Shown here one piece after another: positions 28,289 to 36,818 of a stretch of 48,990 bases of DNA. The notes below the pieces were generated by a model that worked only from the letters and a program-made list of their open reading frames with translations, made no database searches and had not been told where the DNA came from. Numbering within the stretch: position 1 is the stretch's first letter; each line of letters starts with the position of its first letter. The stretch is from Chitinophaga pinensis (lineage in GTDB: Bacteria > Bacteroidota > Bacteroidia > B-17B0 > Aurantibacillaceae): NCBI GenBank assembly GCA_945887955.1, contig CAMCZO010000007.1, positions 1 to 48,990 on the forward strand, read 5' to 3'. The translations under genes were made by a program, and so were the position numbers.

Positions 28289-30211
28289 TTAAGCACTTAA
28301 TAACACTATGCACTTGTCAATTTCACGCACCAAATCGTTTATTTGTTCTTTCATTTGAGACTTTCCATTTACCTCATCTGAATTATTTGCTAATATAACA
28401 TTCTTTCGGTGATTATTCAAACCTTCAACATTAATACTCTCACTATCAACTTGTTGTGAAATCGAGCCGATTACCGAATTCATTTTTAACATCTGATTTG
28501 CTAACTGATCTTTTTCATCTAATATTTTTACATTCAGTTTAGAGATGGTTTCACTGTTTTCGCAAACTGAAGCCATTTCTTTTTTGATTAATTGCAATTC
28601 TTTATTTAATGCGGCAATGTTTGATTCAAGATTTGTAATCTCGAAGTTTCTATTTGAAAGTATTTCTTTAAAATAATCAACTTTTCCGGCACTTTGTATT
28701 TTTACTTCTTCTAATTCTGCTTTCAATAAAGTTATTTCAGATTCATGAGCTTCTAATGTATCTTGAGCAATATTTATTTCATCAATAATATTAGTGTTTT
28801 CTATCAGTAATTTTTGATACTCAGTTTCACTATGCTCTAATTTTTGATTAAATATATTTTCGAGTTCTATTTTTGAATTATTTATTTCTGAATTTTTTTC
28901 TGAGGTACTGGATTCGAAATTTAATACTTGTTTATTTAATTCATCAATTTGCAATGATGCATTTTGTAATTCTTGAACTTTTAATTCTAAACATATTTCT
29001 GTGTCGCTTAAAGCGTTTGCTGTTTTTTCTATAACTGAAACTAAGTTTTCAACTTCAATTGTATAATTTTCAATTTTAGTATTTAATTCAGTTACTTGAT
29101 CGCCAGATGAAAGCAAAGAATTCTGTTTAAATGCTTCAAATTCTCCACTTAAATTTATAAAGCGATCTGTTTCTATTTCTAATTGATTTTGAACTTCGCT
29201 AAACTTTAAATTTATCTCATTTAATTCGTTATTTTTTGTTTCTAGTTGTGAATTAATAGAGGCGATATTTACCTGAGTTTGTTCATTTTCCGATTGTATT
29301 CTAATTAATTCATCATTTAATTTTGTGTTTTGTAAATTAGAATGAATTAATGTGTTGGATAATTTATCTTCATACTCATTAATAAGTGAAACAATTTTAA
29401 GTTCATGATTTGTTTCGGATTCGTTAATTAATAATTCGTGAGATGATTTTAGCTCGTTTATTTGATTCTGGAAAGATAAAGAAACAGCTTCTTTAGAAGT
29501 GTTTAAATTATTTTGTAAATCTAAAATCTGCTTTTCATATCCATCAATTAACAATCGCTCACGCGCCCCTAATTCATCCTTAATATTGTTGATTTGAGTA
29601 TTAAAATTAGAATTAAGCTGCTCAAGTTCTATTTGATGAGTATCTTTTAAATTAGTAATAGTTTCATCATGATTCAAAAATAAACTTTGCTCTCTATCTG
29701 CCCAACCTATAGATAATTCAGAAACACGATTTTCATACTCCTCTTTAATTCCTGATTCTTTATATTGAGAGTTTGTTCTAAGTTCATTTATTTGTAAAGT
29801 ATATGATAAAGTAACTCGTTCTAATTCAGAACTGGCTATAAGTTTAGCTTCGCTTAATTTTGTTTCATATTCTGCTGCTATGCTATTGATGTTGTTTTTT
29901 AATTCTTGAATGTCATTTAATCGCGCATCAATTTCATTTTGTTTTTCTTCTAATTGATCTTTGATGGTACCTCGTAATTCCTTAAATGAAGTTAACTCTG
30001 CTTTGTAATTAGTGTTATCTCGTTCGATGACCACCAATTTTGTATTTAAAACATCAATGGTTACTTGCAAACGTTTACAATCTTCGTCGCGCATAATTAA
30101 TTGATTACGATAATCGCTTAACGAACGCTTTAGTTCGTTAAATTCTTTGCGTAAAACAACATCGTTATCTAAAACTTGTTGTAATTCTGATTTTAAGCTT
30201 TCTACATTCAT
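28289..30211 (-). CDS. Giant coiled-coil protein next to zapA, probable expanded ZapA partner
   Basis: A 640-residue protein predicted to be coiled coil from end to end, with heptad-like patterns rich in Glu, Leu, Asn and Ser and no signal peptide or membrane segment. The C-terminal QINDLVREIDKCIVLLSA resembles the end (REIDKCIALLN) of the small, roughly 100-residue coiled-coil proteins that, from memory, usually precede zapA in Bacteroidota. The N-terminus also begins with a short heptad region. It therefore looks like that family with a roughly 500-residue internal expansion. A structural role at the division site with ZapA is inferred, not shown. Internal segments such as LINEYEDKLSN and ELNEINLKFSEVQNQLE are not obviously tandem duplicates. 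Confidence 0.75.
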   Translation of the reverse strand: MNVESLKSELQQVLDNDVVLRKEFNELKRSLSDYRNQLIMRDEDCKRLQVTIDVLNTKLVVIERDNTNYKAELTSFKELRGTIKDQLEEKQNEIDARLNDIQELKNNINSIAAEYETKLSEAKLIASSELERVTLSYTLQINELRTNSQYKESGIKEEYENRVSELSIGWADREQSLFLNHDETITNLKDTHQIELEQLNSNFNTQINNIKDELGARERLLIDGYEKQILDLQNNLNTSKEAVSLSFQNQINELKSSHELLINESETNHELKIVSLINEYEDKLSNTLIHSNLQNTKLNDELIRIQSENEQTQVNIASINSQLETKNNELNEINLKFSEVQNQLEIETDRFINLSGEFEAFKQNSLLSSGDQVTELNTKIENYTIEVENLVSVIEKTANALSDTEICLELKVQELQNASLQIDELNKQVLNFESSTSEKNSEINNSKIELENIFNQKLEHSETEYQKLLIENTNIIDEINIAQDTLEAHESEITLLKAELEEVKIQSAGKVDYFKEILSNRNFEITNLESNIAALNKELQLIKKEMASVCENSETISKLNVKILDEKDQLANQMLKMNSVIGSISQQVDSESINVEGLNNHRKNVILANNSDEVNGKSQMKEQINDLVREIDKCIVLLSA

Positions 30212-30793
30212 TAGGTTAGCAGTTTAATTTTTTTAAAAATAGACAACTATTTTGCTTAATTTATTCTAGTTGTCAATAATCATTAAACAGTAAATTGTTA
30301 ATTAAGCTAATAGTTGTTAGACCTAAATTGTTAATTGTTCCATATAAAATTTTTACAAATAAATAATTTGGCGATTTGAAAACTGCATAAATTTATATTA
30401 AAATGTGCATGGATTATAATAGTCTATCACCGAATTTGCCAGATGTTCGCAATGCAAAATTTACGAATATATACTAGATAGATTGCAAGAATTTCAATTG
30501 TTAAAATTAACATAGTCAAAAAAACATTTTTTTTAATTCAATTAGAATGTGCAATTGAATGTGTTAAATAATCATTCCTAAAACTTTATTTAATTTCGAT
30601 GACCCTGCCTAAGAATCATTAATAACTTCATTGCAAACGAAAATATTTAGCTCAAATTTTAACAGGCAGTAAAAAAAAATAAAACTAATGTAACTTTAAT
30701 CTTATTTCTAATTATGTAATCAAAGTAAGAGCAAAATTAACTATTAAAACAACCAGGACAATATAAAACCTTTTAATTTAAAAAAAAGAAATT
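30212..30793. other. 582-base gene-free divergent region
   Basis: No gene was found here between the divergent coiled-coil and VWA-like genes. It holds an inverted repeat (GACAACTA at 30242-30249 and TAGTTGTC at 30267-30274) just upstream of the coiled-coil gene, and a 13-base direct repeat TAAATTGTTAATT at 30291 and 30324. Both may be operator or leader elements. The only plus-strand ATG frame of note encodes 24 residues (30403-30477). No tRNA or insertion-sequence remnant was recognised. Confidence 0.5.
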
Positions 30794-31936
30794 ATGACAA
30801 AAACAAAACTATATTTATTGATAAAAAAAGGATATTATTTTCAAATTTTCCTTTGTTTTTTTTCATTAAACATTCATTCACAAACACAAATGAATTTAAA
30901 AATTAAATTTGATGATAGTTTAATAGTTGAAAAATATGAACCTTTACAAAATGAGTTTAAATATAGATCAATAAGAATGGAACCTGGAAATTATAGAATT
31001 GAAAATGATGCAGTTCCTAGAATTCTGAATGATGAAGCAATAGTTGGTGTTGATTTAATTTACACTGGCTATCCTGAGGGAGAAGATTTATCTGAATTAA
31101 ATCGGAAACGAATAATTGAGTTATATATGAGTTGCCCTAAGGCATTTAATAAGCAAACTATAAAATGGCGATTGATAAAACAAACTGGAGTAAAAAATCA
31201 GGCAGATTTACCAAATTATTTTCATGGATTTATTGTTTATTTTCGGCCATTAGTTCCTTTTTCAGAAGAAAAAAAATATATTAATGATATTATTTCAGGT
31301 AAAGAAAAATTAAAAGATTCTACTCTTTTAAAAGTGTTTTCAAGAAAGTCAAGATGGAAAGAGATGTTGTGTGTAGCAGATGTAACAGGAAGCATGGCTC
31401 CATATACAGTTCAGTTAATGATTTGGGCAAAATTTAATCAACGATTAAAAACATTTAAACAATTTGTTTTTTTTAACGATGATGAAGAAAGAAGCAATGA
31501 CCAAAGTACCTCATTAGATTCAAGTGGAATTTGGAATATAGAAACATATAACGCAGAAAAAATAATGAATACTGCTTTAACGAGTATGCAAAAAGGTGGA
31601 CATTTTGAAAATGATATAGAAGCTATTTTTTATGCCATAAAAAAATATCCTAATAACATCAAAAACATTTTACTCATTGCAGATAATTGGGAAGACCCTT
31701 GCGATATGGCTTTATTACCAAAATTAAAAGCATTAAAAATACCAATTAGTATAATTATTTGTGGAGTTAATAGTGTTATCAATACTAAATATTTAGAAAT
31801 TGCTTATGCAACTAATGGATCTATTCATACAATTGAAGAAGATTTAGACGAAATGGGTAAATTAAATGAAGGACAAGTGTTTAAAATCGGTGGTTTAAAA
31901 TATAGATTGGTAAATAATAAGTTTTTAAAAATATGA
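30794..31936 (+). CDS. Secreted VWA-like protein with modified MIDAS motif
   Basis: A 380-residue protein. Its N-terminus is a likely signal peptide (hydrophobic stretch FQIFLCFFSLNIHSQ). Residues ~35-190 are of unrecognised fold. From residue ~195 the sequence follows a von Willebrand A fold: LCVADVTGSMAPYTVQLMIW holds a DxTGS variant of the metal-binding DxSxS motif, then FKQFVFFNDDEER, GGHFENDIEAIFYAI (a second metal-contact region), NIKNILLIADNWEDPCDM and IPISIIICG. It lacks a T9SS sorting domain and probably stays in the periplasm or outer membrane. Its stop overlaps the ATG of the FISUMP gene (ATGA), so the two are coupled. The ligand is unknown. Confidence 0.7.
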   Translation: MTKTKLYLLIKKGYYFQIFLCFFSLNIHSQTQMNLKIKFDDSLIVEKYEPLQNEFKYRSIRMEPGNYRIENDAVPRILNDEAIVGVDLIYTGYPEGEDLSELNRKRIIELYMSCPKAFNKQTIKWRLIKQTGVKNQADLPNYFHGFIVYFRPLVPFSEEKKYINDIISGKEKLKDSTLLKVFSRKSRWKEMLCVADVTGSMAPYTVQLMIWAKFNQRLKTFKQFVFFNDDEERSNDQSTSLDSSGIWNIETYNAEKIMNTALTSMQKGGHFENDIEAIFYAIKKYPNNIKNILLIADNWEDPCDMALLPKLKALKIPISIIICGVNSVINTKYLEIAYATNGSIHTIEEDLDEMGKLNEGQVFKIGGLKYRLVNNKFLKI

Positions 31937-32565
31937 TTAAAATGCCGATATATATTAAATTATTAAGTTTTATTTTTTGTTCTATAATTATTAATATAAA
32001 AGCACAACAAGTAAATATAGGTGGTAAAATTTGGAGTACAAAAAACTTAGACGTATCTAAATTTAGAAACGGCAATTTGATTAAGCAAGTTAAAACAAAA
32101 GAAGAATGGCTTAGAGCAATTAAACTTAAACAACCTGCATGGTGCTTTTATAATAATGACGCATCTTTTAATTCAAAATTTGGTAAGCTTTATAATTGGT
32201 ATGCTTTAATTGATTCTTCCAAAATTGCGCCATCTGGATGGCACGTTGCATCAGATGATGAATGGAAAGATCTTACTGATTTTTTAGGTGGAGATAATAT
32301 AGCTGGAAATATATTAAAAAGTAAAACAGGTTGGGAAGCCAAAGGAAATGGAATTGATGAAAGAGGATTTAATATTTTACCTGCAGGAATTTGTAATGAA
32401 AAATTTAATTTTTTATATTATGGGATTAGTTCATATTATTGGACTTCAATGGAAAATAATGATTATAAAGCCGTATGTAAATATTTCGGAAATGGTCTTG
32501 GTGATGTTGGTACACATAATTTTTCTAAAAATATTGGATTAAGCGTTCGTTGTGTTAAAGATTAA
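31933..32565 (+). CDS. Secreted FISUMP-domain protein
   Basis: A 210-residue protein with signal peptide (residues 1-24, ending IIINIKAQ). From residue ~27 it is a Fibrobacter succinogenes major paralogous (FISUMP) domain: GGKIWSTKNLDVSKFRNG, YNWYALIDSSKIAPSGWHV, SDDEWKDLTDFLGGDNIAG, DERGFNILPAGIC, YWTSMENND, and SVRCVKD at the end. Such domains are related to formylglycine-generating/C-type lectin-like folds and occur in surface proteins; no activity is known. The start at 31933 overlaps the VWA-like gene; ATG 31942 is a possible alternative. Confidence 0.85.
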   Translation: MIKMPIYIKLLSFIFCSIIINIKAQQVNIGGKIWSTKNLDVSKFRNGNLIKQVKTKEEWLRAIKLKQPAWCFYNNDASFNSKFGKLYNWYALIDSSKIAPSGWHVASDDEWKDLTDFLGGDNIAGNILKSKTGWEAKGNGIDERGFNILPAGICNEKFNFLYYGISSYYWTSMENNDYKAVCKYFGNGLGDVGTHNFSKNIGLSVRCVKD

Positions 32566-32938
32566 TTTTTTTAAACAAATTAACGCTTTAATAGTAATAA
32601 AATATTAATCTTTAATTATTGCTTTTGCCTTCAAAGGTTAGAATATTGAATTTTATTCACTCCTAAATTCTTAAAGCCACTTATGGTTAAAATATTATAG
32701 ACAAAAGGAGATTGTATGTTTAAAGCCGTTTATTTTACATTTCGTAATTATATTCTTTTTGATGTCCGAAATATTATTGAGTTCGGATGAAAATGAAATG
32801 TATGTCTTTTTATGAGCAATTTCTTTTATTTATACTCATTACTTATTTTTTTTATAAAAATTAATTAATAAAAAAATGAAAGATGGATGATATACTAAAC
32901 CCTTTTAAATTGTTTTATCGAACACCAATTTAAAAAAT
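32566..32938. other. 373-base gene-free stretch with nested inverted repeats
   Basis: No gene was found between the FISUMP gene and the convergent T9SS cargo. Two inverted repeats are nested: TACATTTC (32736-32743) with GAAATGTA (32795-32802), and inside it TCCGAA (32765-32770) with TTCGGA (32782-32787). A separate 12-base inverted pair, TTAAAGATTAAT (32555-32566) and ATTAATCTTTAA (32604-32615), overlaps the FISUMP stop. They could be RNA structures or a remnant, but in AT-rich sequence some such pairs are expected by chance. Confidence 0.4.
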
Positions 32939-34828
32939 TTATTCTTTTAGTAATTTAGTTTGGTAAATTAATTTATCCTGATCTAAAAATTTCAAAAGAT
33001 ACATGCCGTTTTTTTGATGGGTTAAATCTATATCTATGGATGAGTTTAGTACTGATTGTTTTTCGATTAACTGACCTAATCCATTATAAATCTCTATAAA
33101 AGCATGAGGCATTGATAGATTGTACTTTAAAGTTATTTTACCATGAGAAGGATTTGGATAAATTTTTATAGATTGATCTTTAATTGTGTTTGAAATTCCA
33201 ATACAAACTATTACAGAAACCGTTCCAGTTGATTGGCATCCATTCGAAGGATCTGTAACCATAACAGTATAGTTTCCAATCATATTGGTTGTTAATGTTG
33301 GAGAAGTAACAGCAGGGGCAGATGCAAGAGGAGGCGCTGACCAATAATAATTAAATCCAGTTGAATTTCCAGTAATAATAGGATAGATGCCGATGGTTTG
33401 TGTTGGAACATCTAAGCAAAATGGATTAGGGCCAATTGGATTATTTACCGATGGAAAAACTCTATTATCAAGCACATTTATAGTTTTAGTTGCTACACAA
33501 CCATTATTTAAATCTTTTGCTGTTAAACTATATACACCAGCAACATTTGCTATGTATGTGTTTGTGTTTGAAGCAGGAGTTTGAGGCGGTGGGCCATTCC
33601 ATAATATTCCAACTACGGCTAAAGAATTATTAAAAATGCCTCCAGAAGGAATACTCGTCGTACTTTGATTAACGATAATTATGCTTGAATTAGTACAGGT
33701 TGTAATTGCTAATAAGCCACCAGAGGCAGTTCCTATTGATGTGTTTGGCGGAAGTAAGTTCTGATAAATTGGAATTACAGTACTAGTTTCACAATAATTA
33801 TAATTATCTTTAACTGTTAAAGTATAATTTGCAATTAAAGTATTAGAAGTAATATTAGTAGTTAAAACCAATATACTTGGATTTAATATGTTGCCGGGAT
33901 TCCAAGAATAATTATTGTTAGAAGAAGTGTTTATAGCTTGCAAAATAGTTTGCGAAGTGTTACAATCTAAAATTTGGGTAGGAATTGATAAATTAAACGT
34001 TGGACTAAGAGTATTAAGTGTAATTGATATTGGAATTTTTGTTTCACAGCCAGTATTTGAATCTTTACCAGTAACAGTATAGTTTCCGGAAGTAGTTAAT
34101 GTAAAATGGTTTTGAGAAATTGCGGTATTTGTTATCGTAGAGAGTGAATAATTTAGAATTCCACCAAGTGGAGATGTTACCCCATTTATTAAGTAAATAT
34201 TTACTACACTTTTTGTGCTGCAACCCATTGAGAAATTTTGAGGACTACTAATACTGTATGTAGGGAAACCAGATGCGCTTGTAATAGAAAATGTTTTCGA
34301 AACAAAACATCCATTTGTTAGATTAATTAAAACATGAGTATATGTTCCAGGGCCTGGATTATAAAATGCAGTAGGTGTGTTAATAGTCATTGTTCCACCC
34401 AAAGGAGATCTAAATTCGTGTGAAACATTAATAATGGGATTACAGGTGGCTGTTATTGTTTGAACTGCAGGATTTATACAACTTATAGATTGCAATAATG
34501 GCGAAACAGTAGATGTTGGCGCAATAGTATTCATGCCAATTGATAAGGTTTGAGTTACATTTAAATTGTTCGAAACAAAAGCTGTAATGGTATAATTTCC
34601 TGGGGAATTAATATTAAAGCTACTTCCTATTGAAGTATAAGTATTAGCATTTAAAGTATAAACAACAATTCCTCCAGTATAATTTGTAATAGGATACAAA
34701 GTAATAGATGGGACTGAACATGTTAAACTGAACACCCCTGAGCTACTATTTACGGTTAAAGTTAATGGTTGAGCTAAAAATTTTGATAAAAATAAAACGA
34801 ATAATAAAATAGTTAGATTTTTTTTCAT
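32939..34828 (-). CDS. T9SS type A cargo built of Ig-like/PKD-like repeats
   Basis: A 629-residue secreted protein with signal peptide (MKKNLTILLFVLFLSKFLAQ). Most of the protein is a series of degenerate Ig-like units of about 80-90 residues, each with a paired pattern such as SISCINPAVQTITATCNP and SNTGCETKIPISIT, and phrases like GNYTVTGKDSNTGCE, GVYSLTAKDLNNGC and GNYTVMVTDPSNGC. The C-terminal ~75 residues (KIYPNPSHGKITLKYNL to TKLLKE) are a type A sorting domain. It is probably a surface adhesin or stalk. It lies 36 bases downstream of the aldolase gene on the same strand. It is unlike the near-identical repeats at 46531-48171: here the units have diverged. Confidence 0.8.
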   Translation of the reverse strand: MKKNLTILLFVLFLSKFLAQPLTLTVNSSSGVFSLTCSVPSITLYPITNYTGGIVVYTLNANTYTSIGSSFNINSPGNYTITAFVSNNLNVTQTLSIGMNTIAPTSTVSPLLQSISCINPAVQTITATCNPIINVSHEFRSPLGGTMTINTPTAFYNPGPGTYTHVLINLTNGCFVSKTFSITSASGFPTYSISSPQNFSMGCSTKSVVNIYLINGVTSPLGGILNYSLSTITNTAISQNHFTLTTSGNYTVTGKDSNTGCETKIPISITLNTLSPTFNLSIPTQILDCNTSQTILQAINTSSNNNYSWNPGNILNPSILVLTTNITSNTLIANYTLTVKDNYNYCETSTVIPIYQNLLPPNTSIGTASGGLLAITTCTNSSIIIVNQSTTSIPSGGIFNNSLAVVGILWNGPPPQTPASNTNTYIANVAGVYSLTAKDLNNGCVATKTINVLDNRVFPSVNNPIGPNPFCLDVPTQTIGIYPIITGNSTGFNYYWSAPPLASAPAVTSPTLTTNMIGNYTVMVTDPSNGCQSTGTVSVIVCIGISNTIKDQSIKIYPNPSHGKITLKYNLSMPHAFIEIYNGLGQLIEKQSVLNSSIDIDLTHQKNGMYLLKFLDQDKLIYQTKLLKE

Positions 34829-34864
34829 AATAGTTATAAATTAAATTAAATAAAAAAGTTGTTT

Positions 34865-35512
34865 TTATTTTTTTGCATCTGCTAAAAATTGAGCTAAGCC
34901 GCTATCAGTTAATGGATGTTTTAATAAAGCTAAAATTGCACTAAGTGGGCAAGTTGCAACATCGGCTCCTATTTTAGCACATTCGATAATATGCATCGGA
35001 TGCCTTACGCTAGCAGCCAAAATTTCAGTTTCATAGCCATAATTATCATAAATAATTCTAATATCCTCAATTAATTTTAAGCCATCGGTACTCACGTCAT
35101 CAAGTCTTCCAATAAATGGAGACATGTATGTTGCCCCCGCTTTAGCAGCCAGTAGAGCTTGACCTGCAGAAAAAACTAAAGTACAATTTGTTTTAATTCC
35201 TTTTTCTGTAAAATATTTAATTGCTTTTATCCCATCTTTTATCATCGGAATTTTAACAACTATTCTTGGGTGAAGCGCCGCCAAAACTTCTCCTTCTGAA
35301 ACCATACCATCATAATCGGTTGCTATAACTTCAGCACTAACATCTCCGGTAACCAAGTTACATATATCTACATAATGTTTTAAAATATTCTGTTGCCCTT
35401 TTATGCCTTCTTTAGCCATTAAAGATGGATTAGTTGTAACGCCATCAAGAACTCCTAAATCTTGTGCTTCTTTAATTTGAGCCAAATTGGCTGTGTCAAT
35501 AAAAAATTTCAT
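34865..35512 (-). CDS. fsa: Fructose-6-phosphate aldolase / small transaldolase
   Basis: A 215-residue enzyme of the small transaldolase family, normal length. It opens [20 protein letters not shown] and [14 protein letters not shown], with the Schiff-base lysine at about residue 87 (RIVVKIPM) and the family segments [20 protein letters not shown] and SPFIGRLDD. Family members either split fructose 6-phosphate to dihydroxyacetone and glyceraldehyde 3-phosphate or act as transaldolase in the pentose phosphate pathway; the sequence alone does not settle which. Confidence 0.92.
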   Translation of the reverse strand: MKFFIDTANLAQIKEAQDLGVLDGVTTNPSLMAKEGIKGQQNILKHYVDICNLVTGDVSAEVIATDYDGMVSEGEVLAALHPRIVVKIPMIKDGIKAIKYFTEKGIKTNCTLVFSAGQALLAAKAGATYMSPFIGRLDDVSTDGLKLIEDIRIIYDNYGYETEILAASVRHPMHIIECAKIGADVATCPLSAILALLKHPLTDSGLAQFLADAKK

Positions 35513-35587
35513 TTTTTTCTTTTTTTTCTTTGGTACTAAGTTAATAGATTGATTTATATTTCAAACAATAAAAGTATTAACAAGATG

Positions 35588-36811
35588 TTAATTGATACTT
35601 TCTGCACAAATCCATGCAGTACTCCAGGCACTTTGAAAATTAAATCCACCGGTTATTCCATCAATATTTAAAACTTCGCCACAAAAAAATAAATTTGGAA
35701 CAAGTTTACTCTCCATAGTTTTAAAATTAATTTCTTTTAATGAAACACCCCCACATGAAACAAATTCTTCTTTAAAAGTTGTTTTTCCTTCCATTTTTAA
35801 AAGATAATTACAAAGACATTGTACTAATTTATTTATTTGTTTATTATTTATTTCAGCCCAAGGTTTAGTATTCAAAATATCTGATTTTATGCATAAAAAC
35901 TCCCATAATCTTTTTGGTAAATCAAACATTGATTGAGAATAGGGAAGTGCTTTGTGTTTAGTTTTTTGAAATTGTTTGATAAATAATTCAACATCAATTG
36001 GTTTTAAAGGATAAACCCAATTAACCAATATATCTGAAAAATAATTTTGTTTATAAAAATCAGTTGCAGCAAATGCAGATAATTTTAAAACAGCTGGCCC
36101 ACTTAATCCCCAATGTGTTATTAAAACAGGACCATTGTATTGTAATTTATTTTGTACTATTTTAATTTGAGCATTCTTAACGCTAATCCCCTGAAGGTTA
36201 TTTTTTATGGATTCGTTAGGTAAATTAAAAGTAAATAAACTGGGTATTGGTTCTATTATATTATGACCAAGTTGTTTTATAATATTATATGCTTTTGTTT
36301 TATTATGCCCTCCTAAAGCACAAATAATTGCGTTAGCTGAATAGTTTTTTAAATTGGTGATGATGTTAAATTTATCTTTGTTGGCTTCAATAGATAAGAC
36401 TTCGGAATTTATTTGAATGGAAATGTTTAGTTTTTTTGATAAATTCATAAAACAATCAATAATAGTTTGACTGGAATTAGTATCAGGAAACATCCGATCA
36501 TCGGCTTCGGTTTTTAGAACAATACCTTGTTTTTTAAACCAATCACTTGTATGCTGAACATTAAATTTTGAGAAAACCTGATTAAGCTCTTTATATCCTC
36601 TTGGATAATTTTTAATTAATTCGTTGTTATCTAAACAATGATTGGTAACATTGCACCTTCCGCCACCAGACACTTTTACTTTTGATAATAATTTTGTTGA
36701 TTTTTCGAGAATAGTTATATGATAATTAGGTTTAAGCAAAGCTAAATTGATAGCTGAAAAAAATCCAGCCGCCCCACCACCGATTACTATTATTTGTTTT
36801 GTTGAGTTGAT
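35588..36811 (-). CDS. HI0933/YhiN-type FAD-dependent oxidoreductase with non-canonical (ATC) start
   Basis: Flavoprotein of about 407 residues. The first conventional start is TTG at 36739, but that would cut away the dinucleotide-binding motif. Upstream in the same frame, after a TAA at 36815-36817, the sequence reads ATC AAC TCA and on to KQIIVIGGGAAGFFSAINLA, the GxGxxG FAD motif expected within the first 15 residues. There is no ATG, GTG or TTG between the stop and this motif, so I place the start at the ATC (36809-36811), giving MNSTKQIIVIGGGAAG. Later motifs are VKVSGGGRCNVTNH, DDRMFPDTNSSQTII, IICALGGHNKT, FVSCGGVSLKEIN and GEVLNIDGITGGFNFQSAW. The alternative is a point error or mutation in an ATG. 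It begins 7 bases after the transporter stop. Function of the family is poorly defined. Confidence 0.72.
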   Translation of the reverse strand: MNSTKQIIVIGGGAAGFFSAINLALLKPNYHITILEKSTKLLSKVKVSGGGRCNVTNHCLDNNELIKNYPRGYKELNQVFSKFNVQHTSDWFKKQGIVLKTEADDRMFPDTNSSQTIIDCFMNLSKKLNISIQINSEVLSIEANKDKFNIITNLKNYSANAIICALGGHNKTKAYNIIKQLGHNIIEPIPSLFTFNLPNESIKNNLQGISVKNAQIKIVQNKLQYNGPVLITHWGLSGPAVLKLSAFAATDFYKQNYFSDILVNWVYPLKPIDVELFIKQFQKTKHKALPYSQSMFDLPKRLWEFLCIKSDILNTKPWAEINNKQINKLVQCLCNYLLKMEGKTTFKEEFVSCGGVSLKEINFKTMESKLVPNLFFCGEVLNIDGITGGFNFQSAWSTAWICAESIN

Positions 36812-36818
36812 AAATTAA

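Noticed and set aside
28289..30211. The long coiled-coil gene as an SMC-like or phage tape-measure protein
   Set aside because: It has no ATPase heads, hinge or transmembrane segments, and its neighbour is zapA.
30403..30477. Small 24-residue open frame in the gap before the VWA-like gene
   Set aside because: Too short, no recognisable composition or leader; expected by chance.
32555..32615. 12-bp inverted repeat around the FISUMP stop as a terminator
   Set aside because: The 37-base loop is long, no T-tract follows the right arm, and about one such pair is expected by chance in AT-rich DNA of this length.
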